Positions 9,895 through 19,709 of a DNA stretch of 54,520 nucleotides are shown here, piece by piece. Below the pieces are notes generated by a model. It was not told the origin of the DNA. It saw nothing but the letters and a program-made list of their open reading frames with translations, and searched no databases. A program made the position numbers and the translations under genes. The first letter of the stretch is position 1. Every line of letters starts with the position of its first letter. The stretch comes from an uncultured Acidobacteriota bacterium (GTDB taxonomy: Bacteria; Acidobacteriota; Polarisedimenticolia; Polarisedimenticolales; Polarisedimenticolaceae): NCBI GenBank assembly GCA_945787955.1, contig CALZKF010000003.1:1-54520 (forward strand). The letters are read 5' to 3'.

Positions 9895-10716
9895 ATGAGC
9901 GAGTTGCCGTTGTTTTTTCCGAGTCGGTCCGGTGAACTGTTCGGCACCCTGCACCGGCCCGAGGGCCCGGCGCGGGAGATCGGGTTTGTGTTCTGTTCTC
10001 CTCTACTGGAAGAGAAGCTTTGGGCCCATCGCCTGTTCGTCAATTTTGCCCGGGAACTGGCCGCCTGCGGTTATGCGGTGATTCGTTTCGACTACATGGG
10101 CCACGGCGACAGTGACGGAGTGTTCGAGGATGCCAGCATCAATACCAGACTGGCCGACATCGATGCGGCTGCCGATAATCTTCTGCGGATGACCGGGGTT
10201 GAAAAGGTCGGGTTGCTCGGGTTGAGGTTCGGCGCGACCCTGGCAGCGGTGGCGGCGGATCTTGTGCCTGATAAATACCGGGACCTGATCCTGTGGGAGC
10301 CGTTGCCGAAAGGGTCCGCCTATATGCAGGAACTGCTCAGGATCAATCTGGCGACCCAGATGGCTTCCTACAAGGAGATACGTGTCAATCGCAAGGTGAT
10401 GGCGGCTTCCCTGGCCGACGGGGGACTGGTCAACGTCGACGGTTACGGCCTGACAGGCCCGCTGTTCCAGGAGGCTCAGGGCATCAACCTCCTGGACGGG
10501 CCGAGATCTTACCGGGGGAGGACCCTGATCGTACACCTCCATCGCCAGGCCGAGGCGATCGCTCCGGTTCTGGAACAGTTGGGGGCTCTGTATGCCTCGG
10601 TGAGGATGGACAAGGTGGCGGTTGAGCCGTTCTGGAAAGAAATCAAGGCGTACGTTCCGTCCTGCAGGCCGCTATACGACATTACGAGGCGGTGGCTGGA
10701 AGAGGATCGGGCATGA
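9895..10716 (+). CDS. Alpha/beta hydrolase, exosortase A system-associated hydrolase-like
   Basis: LPLFFPSRSGELFGTLHRPEGPAREIGFVFCSPLLEEKLWAHRLFVNFARELAACGYAVIRFDYMGHGDSDG; GLRFGATLAA. Confidence 0.75.
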   Translation: MSELPLFFPSRSGELFGTLHRPEGPAREIGFVFCSPLLEEKLWAHRLFVNFARELAACGYAVIRFDYMGHGDSDGVFEDASINTRLADIDAAADNLLRMTGVEKVGLLGLRFGATLAAVAADLVPDKYRDLILWEPLPKGSAYMQELLRINLATQMASYKEIRVNRKVMAASLADGGLVNVDGYGLTGPLFQEAQGINLLDGPRSYRGRTLIVHLHRQAEAIAPVLEQLGALYASVRMDKVAVEPFWKEIKAYVPSCRPLYDITRRWLEEDRA

Positions 10717-11595
10717 CGGCCGAAGCGGTGTCGTTCCCCAACCGGAACGGCAGGCAACTGTTCGGGATCTTCCACCCGGCCGGAAAGGGGCGCAAGGAGA
10801 CCTGCGTCGTGCTTCTCAGCCCCGGCATCAAGAACCGTGTTGCGCCTCACCGCCTCTACGTCAAGCTGTCACGGCATCTTCAGGGACTGGGGTACGATGT
10901 GTTCCGCTTCGATCCGGAAGGGCTGGGAGACTCCGAGGGAGAATGCGATTTCAAGTGGGTCGCCGACCTGTACGGGGCGATTCAGAGCGGTTGTTTCAAG
11001 GAGGATACTTTGGCGGCGCTGGATTGGCTGGAAGCCAACAAAGGCGCGGGCAAGTTCATTGTCGGCGGACTCTGCGGCGGCGCAATCACCGGGATGTTCG
11101 CCGGCCGGGATGATCCCCGGGTGACCGGCTTGCTGAGTTTCGGCATCCCGGTGGTTCTGGAGTCGTCCGATCCGAAAACTGAGAGGTTCGTCAGCGAGGG
11201 TCAGAAGGACAAGCTCCGCCGCGGCTACCTGGCAAGGTTGTTCCAGCCCCGTTCCTGGCTGCGGCTTTTGACGTTCCAATCCGATTTCCGCCTGTTGTTC
11301 AAGTCTCTGCTTCGCCGCCGCCGGCCCGGTGCGGAGGCCGAGGCTCCGTCCCGGGGTGGCGGAGACCCGTTCAACCCCGAATTTCCATCCGCTTTTGTTC
11401 AGCGGCGCGGACAGGATCTCCTGGGAGTTCGAGGAACTGTTCGCCGGCCGCCACGAGACGATGCTGGAGAAATATCGCTCCCGGATAGATCGTCAGATCA
11501 TCGAGGGCGCCAACCACATCATGTCGTTCCAGGAGTGGCAGGACACCATGGTGCGGACCGTGGATCGCTGGCTCGAAGAACGCTTCTCCTGTTGA
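10713..11595 (+). pseudogene. Second exosortase A-associated-like alpha/beta hydrolase, frameshifted near 11385
   Basis: Start MTAEAVSFPNRNGRQLFGIFHPAGKGRKETCVVLLSPGIKNRVAPHRLY in one frame; the family-like C-terminus (LLFSGADRISWEFEELFAGRHETMLEKYRSRIDRQIIEGANHIMSFQEWQD) is in the +1 frame. Removing one C of the CC at 11385-11386 joins them as NPEFHPLLFSGADRI. Confidence 0.75.
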
Positions 11596-11679
11596 CGGAA
11601 CCGCCGATTCCTTATTACATTGAGCGGCACCAAGGCCCGACGATCCCGGCCGGATGGCGCCCGAAGGGAGAACCGCTCC

Positions 11680-13719
11680 ATGAAATGGCTGATCTCAGGC
11701 AGTATCCCTCTGCTGATGCTCCTACTCTCCTGTAACACCGCCGTGGCTGATATCTGCAAACAGGAGTCGTTCGACGTGCCCGGATCGAATCTGGCGTATG
11801 GCCTGGATTCGGTGCGGGGTGACCGTTTCACCGGAACCTGCGGGTATCCGGTGGCCTGGAGCACCGGCGCACAGTGGTGCGTGGAGCACGCCGATTCCGG
11901 CGGGGACGGAGGCCAGGGCGACGGCGCGGCGCACATCATTTTCCGTGCAGGCGAGAGCCAGTTCAACGCCGGGTGGTTTTGGGGGCACGCATGCGGGTCG
12001 TGGCTCAATGGCGACACGCTCCGGATCCGGTTCAAGATACGATTCGATGAAAATTATATCTGGAACGAAAGCCACAACAACAAATTCATGATCTGGGGCA
12101 GTGGCGGATATCGCATGATCCTGTTCATCCGTGGGGAGTACTGGACCTCCGCCAACTGCCGGCCGTACGGGTCCGGTTCCTACAGCCGCTGCTCCAACGA
12201 CGGATCGGAATGTTCCGGCGATGGGGACTGCATGGATCCCAACGGCGTGCAGTACACCTGCGTGGAACAGGGGACATACCTCAACAGCGGCGCCCTGGCG
12301 GTCGGACACGACATCAGCAACCCCTGCGCCGGGCCGGCCCCTGCCGCAGGTGGCGCCGGTCTCGGCGGCACCGACTGGTTCTACGTTCAGGTCGAGGTCA
12401 AGAGCGGCCCGGACGGATTCGAAAAGATCTGGATCAACAACAATAATTACGACCAGCCCAATGCCTGTACCGGAAGCGCCACCGAATGCCCCGGCTCAAC
12501 GGAGTTCGACTACCCGCCGGGCAGCAATCCTGTCTCGGACATCCTGGTCGACGGCTGGGATACCGAACAGACCGTAGGCGATTTCTGGACCGATGCGGTT
12601 TCCCGGGACATGGGTTATTACATCGACGATATGATCTGGGAGCAGAACGGATCCTTCGATGCCGTGTGGTACCCCGGCGGCGTGCCGGCCTGCGCCGACG
12701 GCCGGGACAACGACGGGGACGGCCTGACCGATCACCCGGCCGATCCGGGCTGCAGTTCGGCGGACGATCCAGGCGAGAACAACTGCAACAACGGTATCAT
12801 CGACGGTGGCGAGGTTTGCGACGGTTTACAGTTGGGAGGGCAGTCCTGCAGCACTCAGGGCTTCGAGGGCGGCGTTCTGGGGTGTGCCTGGAACTGTGTG
12901 GATTACGACACCACCGACTGCGCCGGCTCATCCACGGGCAGCAGCGCCGTGCCGATGTTTACCTCCGATTTCGAATCCGGTGACTTTTCGGAGTGGGACG
13001 GCCGCCGGGAGCAGAGCCCGGGAGATCTTCAGGTCGTTGCCGACGCCGCATGCGCCGGCGGCAGCAGTTGCGCCAGGGCGCGGTTGACCGCAGGCACCAA
13101 CAGCGACAGTTATGCGGACCACTACTTCGGTGACCATGCGCTCGTCGGCGACCCGAAAGTTGAAGAACTTTGGCTGGAAACCAGCGTGATGTTCGAAGCC
13201 GGCTACGTGTGGCCGAACTCCGGGCAGAAAATTGCGATCCTCAATGCCACCGACGGAAGCAGTACCCAGAGACGGTATCAGGCGATCCTGAAGGTCGATC
13301 CGGACGGCCGCTGGTCACTGCAGCACAGTGATATCGACGATTGGCAGTTTTTCGAAAAACCGCAAAACGTCGGCACCCCGCTGACGGTTCCGTTCGACTC
13401 CTGGGTCCGTCTCAAACTTTACGCCGCCATGAACCAGCCGGGGCTCAGCGACGGCGTCCTCCGGCTGTGGGTGGATGGGGTTCTGAAGGCGGAGTACACC
13501 GACGTCGATCTCCGTGAATCAACGGAATACGGCTTCGGAAAACTGATCCTGTCCAGTTGGGCCACGGACGCCAGCGGCTCCGACGGTTTCGAATGGTACG
13601 ACGACTGGGTCCTGTCCGCGTCGGACCCGGACGCCGGATCCGGCCTTCCTCCGGCCGGGGCGCCGGGGACGGTTGGCGGGGTTGTGCGCACCGATACCTA
13701 CCCTGGAGAGGACAACTGA
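11680..13719 (+). CDS. Secreted ConA-like/polysaccharide-lyase-like protein with central Cys/Asp-rich repeats
   Basis: SD GGGAG, signal peptide MKWLISGSIPLLMLLLSCNTAVA; NNKFMIWGS..RMILFIRGEYW; CADGRDNDGDGLTDHPADPGC..CNNGIIDGGEVCDG; C-terminal FTSDFESGDFSEWDGR..GQKIAILNATDG. Paralog of 25359-27527. Confidence 0.75.
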   Translation: MKWLISGSIPLLMLLLSCNTAVADICKQESFDVPGSNLAYGLDSVRGDRFTGTCGYPVAWSTGAQWCVEHADSGGDGGQGDGAAHIIFRAGESQFNAGWFWGHACGSWLNGDTLRIRFKIRFDENYIWNESHNNKFMIWGSGGYRMILFIRGEYWTSANCRPYGSGSYSRCSNDGSECSGDGDCMDPNGVQYTCVEQGTYLNSGALAVGHDISNPCAGPAPAAGGAGLGGTDWFYVQVEVKSGPDGFEKIWINNNNYDQPNACTGSATECPGSTEFDYPPGSNPVSDILVDGWDTEQTVGDFWTDAVSRDMGYYIDDMIWEQNGSFDAVWYPGGVPACADGRDNDGDGLTDHPADPGCSSADDPGENNCNNGIIDGGEVCDGLQLGGQSCSTQGFEGGVLGCAWNCVDYDTTDCAGSSTGSSAVPMFTSDFESGDFSEWDGRREQSPGDLQVVADAACAGGSSCARARLTAGTNSDSYADHYFGDHALVGDPKVEELWLETSVMFEAGYVWPNSGQKIAILNATDGSSTQRRYQAILKVDPDGRWSLQHSDIDDWQFFEKPQNVGTPLTVPFDSWVRLKLYAAMNQPGLSDGVLRLWVDGVLKAEYTDVDLRESTEYGFGKLILSSWATDASGSDGFEWYDDWVLSASDPDAGSGLPPAGAPGTVGGVVRTDTYPGEDN

Positions 13720-14807
13720 CAGGTGAGTCGCTCTGCATCGGCGGCGCCGAGCTGGTGGTGTCCAATCTTGCCCGTAACATGGACGCAGGACGTTTCGATG
13801 TGCGGGTCGGGTACATCAAGAAACTGGGGGAAATCGGTGATTCCCTCATCGCCGATGGCTACCGGGTTGACCCGGTCGCACCTCCCGGGATCCCCGGCGG
13901 GCACTACCTGACGTTCCTGAATCTACGGAGATACGTTCGGCGGGAGAAAATTCGGATCGTCCATACCCACGGCGTCGAGGCGATGGTGGATGCCGCCCTT
14001 TGCCGGAGCATCACGTCGGATGTCCGTGTGATGAACACGTTCCATTTCGGGAACTACCCCCACATCAGGCCGGGGAACCGCCGGCTGGAAAACCTGTTCT
14101 GGAGAGGCCCCGACAGCCTGGTGGCGGTAGGCACCCGCCAGTGCACATCGATCCGGGAGACCTACGGAATTCCGGAGGACCGCATCACCACGGTATACAA
14201 CGGTGTCGTGGAGCATCGGTCCGGCATCAACCGGGAACTGCTGGCGCCGTACCTGGACAGCGGAAAGGTGCTGATCGGCTCCATTTCCACCATGATCGAA
14301 CAGAAGGGGATTCCCGATCTTCTGGAAGTGGCGGCAGCCCTGCGGCAGCGCACCGACCGGGCCCTGTTCCTGGTGGCGGGGGACGGCCGTCTCCGGGAGG
14401 AGATGATCGCCCGCCGGGACGCTATGGGGCTGCAGGACACGGTGCACTTTTTCGGTTGGGTTCAGGATGCCGCCGTTACGTTCCTGCCGGCGCTGGATAT
14501 CTTCCTGCAGACCTCGCTGTGGGAGGCGATGTCCATGGTCATTCTGGAGGCGATGGCCGCCGGGAAGGCGATCGTCGCAACCGACGTCGGGGACAATCGG
14601 TTCATGATCGACAACGGTCGCACCGGTGCTCTGACCCAGCCCAGAGACGTGGCCGCCATGACCGATGCCCTGGAAAAACTTTGCGTCGATCCTTCGCTGC
14701 GGGAACGGTTCGGAGCCGATGCGGAAGCCGATTACCGCACCCGATTCACCGTGGACGTCATGGTATGCCGCTACCAGCAACTGTACGACGAACTGCTCAA
14801 GGGGTAG
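13716..14807 (+). CDS. Glycosyltransferase family 4 (start codon unclear)
   Basis: IGGAELVVSNLARNMD, IVHTHGVEAMVDAAL, VYNGVVEHR, LFLVAGDGRLREEM, FLQTSLWEAMSMVILEAMAAGKAIVATDVGDN. No ATG/GTG/TTG near the expected start; CTG at 13716 follows GGAGAGG. Confidence 0.8.
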   Translation: MTGESLCIGGAELVVSNLARNMDAGRFDVRVGYIKKLGEIGDSLIADGYRVDPVAPPGIPGGHYLTFLNLRRYVRREKIRIVHTHGVEAMVDAALCRSITSDVRVMNTFHFGNYPHIRPGNRRLENLFWRGPDSLVAVGTRQCTSIRETYGIPEDRITTVYNGVVEHRSGINRELLAPYLDSGKVLIGSISTMIEQKGIPDLLEVAAALRQRTDRALFLVAGDGRLREEMIARRDAMGLQDTVHFFGWVQDAAVTFLPALDIFLQTSLWEAMSMVILEAMAAGKAIVATDVGDNRFMIDNGRTGALTQPRDVAAMTDALEKLCVDPSLRERFGADAEADYRTRFTVDVMVCRYQQLYDELLKG

Positions 14808-14813
14808 GTGCGG

Positions 14814-15458
14814 TTACAGTTGTCCGGCGGCCGACGCCAGGTCGTAGCCCCGGTTACGGAACACCGGCAGGACCTTGTCCAGGATCTCCGGCAGATAACG
14901 GTTGTCATCGTGGAGCACGACGATCTGCCCGGGGGCGGCCTGTTCCTCAAGCAGCGCCGCCGCCGTCATGGCCGCCTCGCCGGACCGGCAGGCCCAGTCC
15001 CGCACCCCCAGAGTCCAGTTCACCGTCCGGAGCCCAAGGAGCCGTGGCACCAGGAGGCTCACCGGGGACAGGTGGCCCTTGGGAGGGCGGAACAGGGCCG
15101 GCGTGATGCCGGTTGCCCGGCGCACCACATCCTGGCAGCGGGCCACGTCCCGCTTGTATTCCCGGAACGGTGGATCTCTTTCGTTGTTATGGGTGTAAGT
15201 GTGATTGCCCAGCACGTGACCCTCGTCCCGGATGCGGGCCAGGAGGTCGGGGCAAGCTTCCGCCAGGCGGCCGACGACAAAGAAGACCGCCCGGGCATCG
15301 AAGGCCTGCAATCGGTCCAGAACCGCCGGCGTGACTGCCGGGTCGGGGCCGTCGTCGAAGGTCAGGAGCAGGCGGTCACCGGCCGGCGCCGGCAGTGAAC
15401 GGATCAGCAGGCTGCGGGGGATCAGGTTTTTGACCCCTGCCCGGATCGTCCGGATCAT
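14814..15458 (-). CDS. Polysaccharide deacetylase (NodB / CE4-like)
   Basis: DRLLLTFDDGPDPAVTPAVLDRL, HVLGNHTYTH, LFRPPKGH motifs. Confidence 0.92.
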   Translation of the reverse strand: MIRTIRAGVKNLIPRSLLIRSLPAPAGDRLLLTFDDGPDPAVTPAVLDRLQAFDARAVFFVVGRLAEACPDLLARIRDEGHVLGNHTYTHNNERDPPFREYKRDVARCQDVVRRATGITPALFRPPKGHLSPVSLLVPRLLGLRTVNWTLGVRDWACRSGEAAMTAAALLEEQAAPGQIVVLHDDNRYLPEILDKVLPVFRNRGYDLASAAGQL

Positions 15459-15485
15459 GCCCTTAGCACTCCCTCGAACCGCGGT

Positions 15486-16370
15486 TCAGACATAATTGAG
15501 CCTCCCCAGGGTGGGGGCCAGCACGTCCTGGACGAGCCGCTGCTGTGCCGCAGTCAACTCGCTGGTCCAGCGCACGTTCATGTTGCGCAGGCCGTAAGAC
15601 TCCACCGATCGCTGGAAGGCGGGTTCCCAGGGCAGGCCGGCGAACTCCACAACCTTCTTCATGGTGTTGACCGGATCGTCCAGCAGCGTTTCGTAGCGCA
15701 ACTCAAAGAACTGGTCGTCATCGAGATATTGCCTGCCGTTTTCCACCGCTTCCATGGCGATCTTCCACTGGATCGCCGCCAGGGCGACATAGGAACGACC
15801 ATGGCGCTCCCATTCGGCCTGGTGTGCGGCGGACAGTTCGCCCCAGCGCCAGTTCTGCGGCCCCTGGTAACCGAGCCACCAGCCGACGTTGATCATCGAA
15901 TTCACCACAGCCCGGCCGTCACGCAACACGTGGAGGAACCGGGCGTCGGGGAAGATCTCCCGAATGTACCCGATCCGTGGCCATCCGGTCGCTTTGAGCA
16001 TGATCCGGTCACGCCTGGGGGTCGTGAATTCGGCCAGCACCTGGCGCATCTTCTTTTTGTTGCGCTCGGTGACGTCACCGGGGACCAGGTCCCGGCAGGT
16101 GCGCCGGAACCCTTTGGCATGGTACTCCCAGAAATCAAAGCATTCCCAGGGCGTGAACCGCTTGGCCAGCATCGGCCCCAGCAGCGGCATGTCCAGGCCG
16201 CGCATCAGCATCCGGTTGCGGCCCGGCTTCCCCGGGAACCGCTTGCCGACCGCCGAAAGCCAGGACAGGTTGGGGTGGTGGGCCAGTATGTTGTGGACCA
16301 CAGTGGACCCGCTGCGTCCGATCCCGATGATGAAGATCGGTTGTTGTACCTTCATAATGTGGTGCTCCAC
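15486..16370 (-). CDS. Sulfotransferase family protein
   Basis: IFIIGIGRSGSTVVHNILAHHPNLSW (5'-PSB loop) and FLHVLRDGRAVVNSMI (3'-PB). Start may be the inner ATG at 16355 (MKVQQPIF). Confidence 0.9.
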   Translation of the reverse strand: MEHHIMKVQQPIFIIGIGRSGSTVVHNILAHHPNLSWLSAVGKRFPGKPGRNRMLMRGLDMPLLGPMLAKRFTPWECFDFWEYHAKGFRRTCRDLVPGDVTERNKKKMRQVLAEFTTPRRDRIMLKATGWPRIGYIREIFPDARFLHVLRDGRAVVNSMINVGWWLGYQGPQNWRWGELSAAHQAEWERHGRSYVALAAIQWKIAMEAVENGRQYLDDDQFFELRYETLLDDPVNTMKKVVEFAGLPWEPAFQRSVESYGLRNMNVRWTSELTAAQQRLVQDVLAPTLGRLNYV

Positions 16371-16379
16371 GGCCGAAAA

Positions 16380-17447
16380 CTACCAGATACCCAGAATGCG
16401 GGCAAGAAACATCGGAAGGGTGCGAGCCCCGCCGTCGTAAATGTTGTTCCGTTTCAGTAGGAAGCGGTCGTCCCCTGCTCCAACATGCCCCCGGCGGGTT
16501 GAAAACGCCAGCCGGTAGCCTGCCTCACGCACCAGGCTTGCGATCGCTTCGTCGCAGTTGCCGTTGGGGTAGCTGAAAAACTCCACCGGCCTGCCGAGTC
16601 GCTCCTGAATGAGTCGGCCGGATTCCCCGATCTCGTGTCTCGCGTCGGTGTCCCCAAGGGTCAGTATGCGATGATCCAGGCCGTGGCTTCCGAATACGAC
16701 GCCGGCTTTCTGCATGGTCTGCACTTCTTCCCAGTTCAGGAAGTGGCGCCGGCGTCCCTCCGGTTCCGCAGCATCCGGGAGATGGGATTCCAGCCTGCGG
16801 ACCCAGGCATCGATCGCCGTTCGAGGTTGGCTCTTCCAGGCCGGAACGAACCGGGAAACGGCGTCCCGGGCCGGGCCGTCTGCACCGGCCAGCAGCGGTG
16901 CGATGCCGGCCAGTTCGGGATCGGCCTCGATCCTGGTGTGGAGGCCGGGGTCGGCCCTGCAAGCCAGCCGAGCGTCCAGAATCGCGCCGGTCATCGATTC
17001 CTGCCAGAACCGCCGGTCGGTCCCGACGAACCCGGCGGCCAGGAAGATGAGCGGGCGGATGTCGTACTTCTGCAGGATCGGCAGGGCGTGTTCCAGGTTG
17101 TCCTGCCAGCCGTCGTCGAAGGTCACCATGCAGGACATGGGCGGAAACGGCAGCCTTTCCTCGATGCAGCCGGCGAACTGTTCCGGAGTCAAGACCTGGA
17201 ACCGCTCCCGAACAGCCCGCATGTGCATTTCGAAGGTAGCGGTGCTGACGATGATCCCCGGATGGGAAGGGCTGTTGGGTATACGTTGCGTCGGAAGGAC
17301 CCGGTGGTACATCAAGACCAGCGCGCGATCCTGCATGGCGGCCCGCAATTTCCAGGTCGTCACGCCGGAGCGGTAAAGGAGACTTGCCGTGCCGGACCGG
17401 ATATACGGTCCCAGTCGCCGGACCGTGGATCGGATATAATTTTTCAT
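16380..17447 (-). CDS. Polysaccharide deacetylase family protein (NodB / CE4-like)
   Basis: ALVLMYHRVLP, CMVTFDDGWQDNLEHALPILQKYDIRPLIFL, VFGSHGLDHRILT. ATG at 17447 (MKNYIRSTVRRLG) preferred over the longer ORF start. Confidence 0.9.
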   Translation of the reverse strand: MKNYIRSTVRRLGPYIRSGTASLLYRSGVTTWKLRAAMQDRALVLMYHRVLPTQRIPNSPSHPGIIVSTATFEMHMRAVRERFQVLTPEQFAGCIEERLPFPPMSCMVTFDDGWQDNLEHALPILQKYDIRPLIFLAAGFVGTDRRFWQESMTGAILDARLACRADPGLHTRIEADPELAGIAPLLAGADGPARDAVSRFVPAWKSQPRTAIDAWVRRLESHLPDAAEPEGRRRHFLNWEEVQTMQKAGVVFGSHGLDHRILTLGDTDARHEIGESGRLIQERLGRPVEFFSYPNGNCDEAIASLVREAGYRLAFSTRRGHVGAGDDRFLLKRNNIYDGGARTLPMFLARILGIW

Positions 17448-17569
17448 CTGCCTGGGCGGCCCTCGCGAAAAAATGCCCTGAACCGCGAGTATAATATACG
17501 TTCCGCAGGGTCCGGAGCGGTCCGAGTCGGCTGTGGAAAACAGCTTCACCGGAGGCGGAGGGAGGCAGG

Positions 17570-18562
17570 ATGGCCGACTCAGAGAGAGGACCGTTCCTGA
17601 GCGTCGTCGTGCCTGCACGGAATTCGGCGGATACCATCGCGGAATGCCTCCGTTCTCTCCGGCGGCACCTGCCGCAGACCTGCTCTGAAGTGATCGTCGT
17701 GGACAACGGCTCCAGCGATGGCACCGGGCGAATCGCACGGGAGGAAGGGGCTCGGGTGATCGAGGCGCCCGGGGTTTTCGTCTCCGAGGTGCGCAACGTG
17801 GGCGCCAGGCAGGCAACCGGGGACGGGGAACTGCTGGGGTTCATCGATTCCGATTGCACCATCACACCCGGTTGGTACCAGGCGGCGGTGGCTCTTCTGG
17901 AGAGTGACCGCACCATCGGTGTGGCCGGCAGCCGGCACGTCATCCCGGAGAATCCGTCCTGGGTGGAGGAGGTCTGGTTCCGATCGCACCGCTCCATGGA
18001 ACGGAAAGACCCTCTGGATGTGGCCTACATCCCTGCAGGGAATCTGGTGGTGCGGAAGAAGGTGTTCCGGCAGGTCGGCGGTTTCGACCCGACCATGGAA
18101 ACCGGTGAGGACCCGGACCTGTGCAACCGGATAGGTTCGGCCGGGTTCCGGATCGTGGAATGGGATGCTATCCGCTGTGTACATCTGGGGGAGCCGAAGT
18201 CTCTTGTGCAGGTCTTCCGCCGTGAGAGATGGCATGGCCGCGGTGTCCGGCTGCGGTACGCCGACGGCAGGCTCGCACCGGTCGTCGTTGCAACCGCGCT
18301 GTTTCTCGTGCTGGTCCTGGCCGGTGTGGCCGGACTCGCCGCCGCCGTTGTTGTCGGGTTGACACTCCCGGTGGCGGCCCTGGTTCCGGCCCTGGCGATC
18401 CCTGCGGTGTTCGCGATCACAAAGGGCAGGAAATTACCGGTTACCCAGCTCCCGGCGCTGGCTCTGGTGTATACATTCTATTTTCTGGGACGTGCCGCTT
18501 CCCTTCCCGTTGCGGCGGCCCGGGCGATGTTCAAAAGGAAGGGGCCCACGGCTGATGCCTGA
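17570..18562 (+). CDS. Glycosyltransferase family 2
   Basis: LSVVVPARNSADTIAECLRSLRR, EVIVVDNGSSDGTGRIA, GFIDSDCTITPGW, C-terminal TM segments. Confidence 0.92.
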   Translation: MADSERGPFLSVVVPARNSADTIAECLRSLRRHLPQTCSEVIVVDNGSSDGTGRIAREEGARVIEAPGVFVSEVRNVGARQATGDGELLGFIDSDCTITPGWYQAAVALLESDRTIGVAGSRHVIPENPSWVEEVWFRSHRSMERKDPLDVAYIPAGNLVVRKKVFRQVGGFDPTMETGEDPDLCNRIGSAGFRIVEWDAIRCVHLGEPKSLVQVFRRERWHGRGVRLRYADGRLAPVVVATALFLVLVLAGVAGLAAAVVVGLTLPVAALVPALAIPAVFAITKGRKLPVTQLPALALVYTFYFLGRAASLPVAAARAMFKRKGPTADA

Positions 18563-19709
18563 ACCGCGCCGCAAGGTCCTGCACCTCATCGACAGCTATC
18601 GGCTCGGTGGTCCGGGCAAGACCATCATCAATTCCGCCCGCTTCATCGATGAACACCGCTTTGAAATCCAGGTCGCTTCCTTCGCTCCCGAGGACGAGCG
18701 GCTGAACGAGTTCGGCCGCATGGTGCACTCGGCCGGGATCCGTTACCACGGCCTGCAGGAAACAGGCCGATTCGACCTCTCCCAGGCCCGGGTGCTCCGG
18801 GAACTGCTGCTGAAGGAAGAGTTCGACATCCTCCACACTCACGGGTATAAACCGGACATCCTCGGGTACCTGGCATGCAGGAAAGCGCCCGGGACCCGGC
18901 AGGTTACGACCCACCACGGCTGGATCGAGAATAGCGCCACCCAGAAGCTGTTCACCCGCAGCGCCATCGCCCTGACGCGGAAGATGGACGGCACGGTCTG
19001 CGTTGCCTCGCACCTGATGGACCGGCTCCCCGCCCGTGTGCGTGATTCCTGGCGCAGTACGCTGATCCACAATGCCCTGGTTCTTGAAGACTACGTTCCG
19101 TCGGGCCACAGGGCGACGATCCGCCGTAATCTCGGAATTACCGATGATGCTGACCTGATCGGAGTTGTGGGACGGCTGAGCCTGGAGAAAGGTTGCCTGG
19201 AGGCGCTGGATGCGTTCGCTGAACTGCACCGCCGGGTGCCCGGCGTTCACCTGGCGTTCATCGGCGAGGGTCCGATGGAGGCAGAACTGAAGTCCAAACT
19301 GGACGGCAGCGGCCTCGGGAACAAGGTTCACTTCACGGGGCATCAGTCGCCGGTTCAACCATGGCTCGAAGCGCTGGACCTGTTACTCTCCCCATCCAGG
19401 ACCGAAGGGCTGTCCAATGTGTTGCTGGAAGCGCTGGCGTTCCGGCTGCCGGTAGTGGCGACCCGGGTTGGAGGCAATGGTGAAATTATCCGGGACCAGG
19501 TCAGCGGCCTGCTGGTGGAACCGCTGCGGCCGGGTCTGCTGGCCGCCGGTATGGAGCATGTCGTGACCGATCCAGGAGCTGCACGTGAGATGGCCCAAAC
19601 CGGCCAGCGCACCGTACGGGAATCGTTCGGATTCGAGACCCGCATGCGCAAGATGGAGGCGTTCTACGAAGCGGTCCTCGCCGGAAGCCGCGGGGAGGCC
19701 GGCAGGTGA
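18555..19709 (+). CDS. Glycosyltransferase family 4
   Basis: KVLHLIDSYRLGGPGKTIINSARF, ILHTHGYKPDILGYLA, IGVVGRLSLEKGCLEALDAF, LLSPSRTEGLSNVLLEALAFRLPVVATRVGGNGEII. Confidence 0.92.
   Translation: MPEPRRKVLHLIDSYRLGGPGKTIINSARFIDEHRFEIQVASFAPEDERLNEFGRMVHSAGIRYHGLQETGRFDLSQARVLRELLLKEEFDILHTHGYKPDILGYLACRKAPGTRQVTTHHGWIENSATQKLFTRSAIALTRKMDGTVCVASHLMDRLPARVRDSWRSTLIHNALVLEDYVPSGHRATIRRNLGITDDADLIGVVGRLSLEKGCLEALDAFAELHRRVPGVHLAFIGEGPMEAELKSKLDGSGLGNKVHFTGHQSPVQPWLEALDLLLSPSRTEGLSNVLLEALAFRLPVVATRVGGNGEIIRDQVSGLLVEPLRPGLLAAGMEHVVTDPGAAREMAQTGQRTVRESFGFETRMRKMEAFYEAVLAGSRGEAGR

Noticed and set aside
17462-17495. CTCGCG-N16-CGCGAG and TATAAT in the divergent 17447-17570 region
   Set aside because: Probably contains promoters, but no matching -35 at proper spacing on either strand and 6-bp GC arms are common here; not called as a feature.
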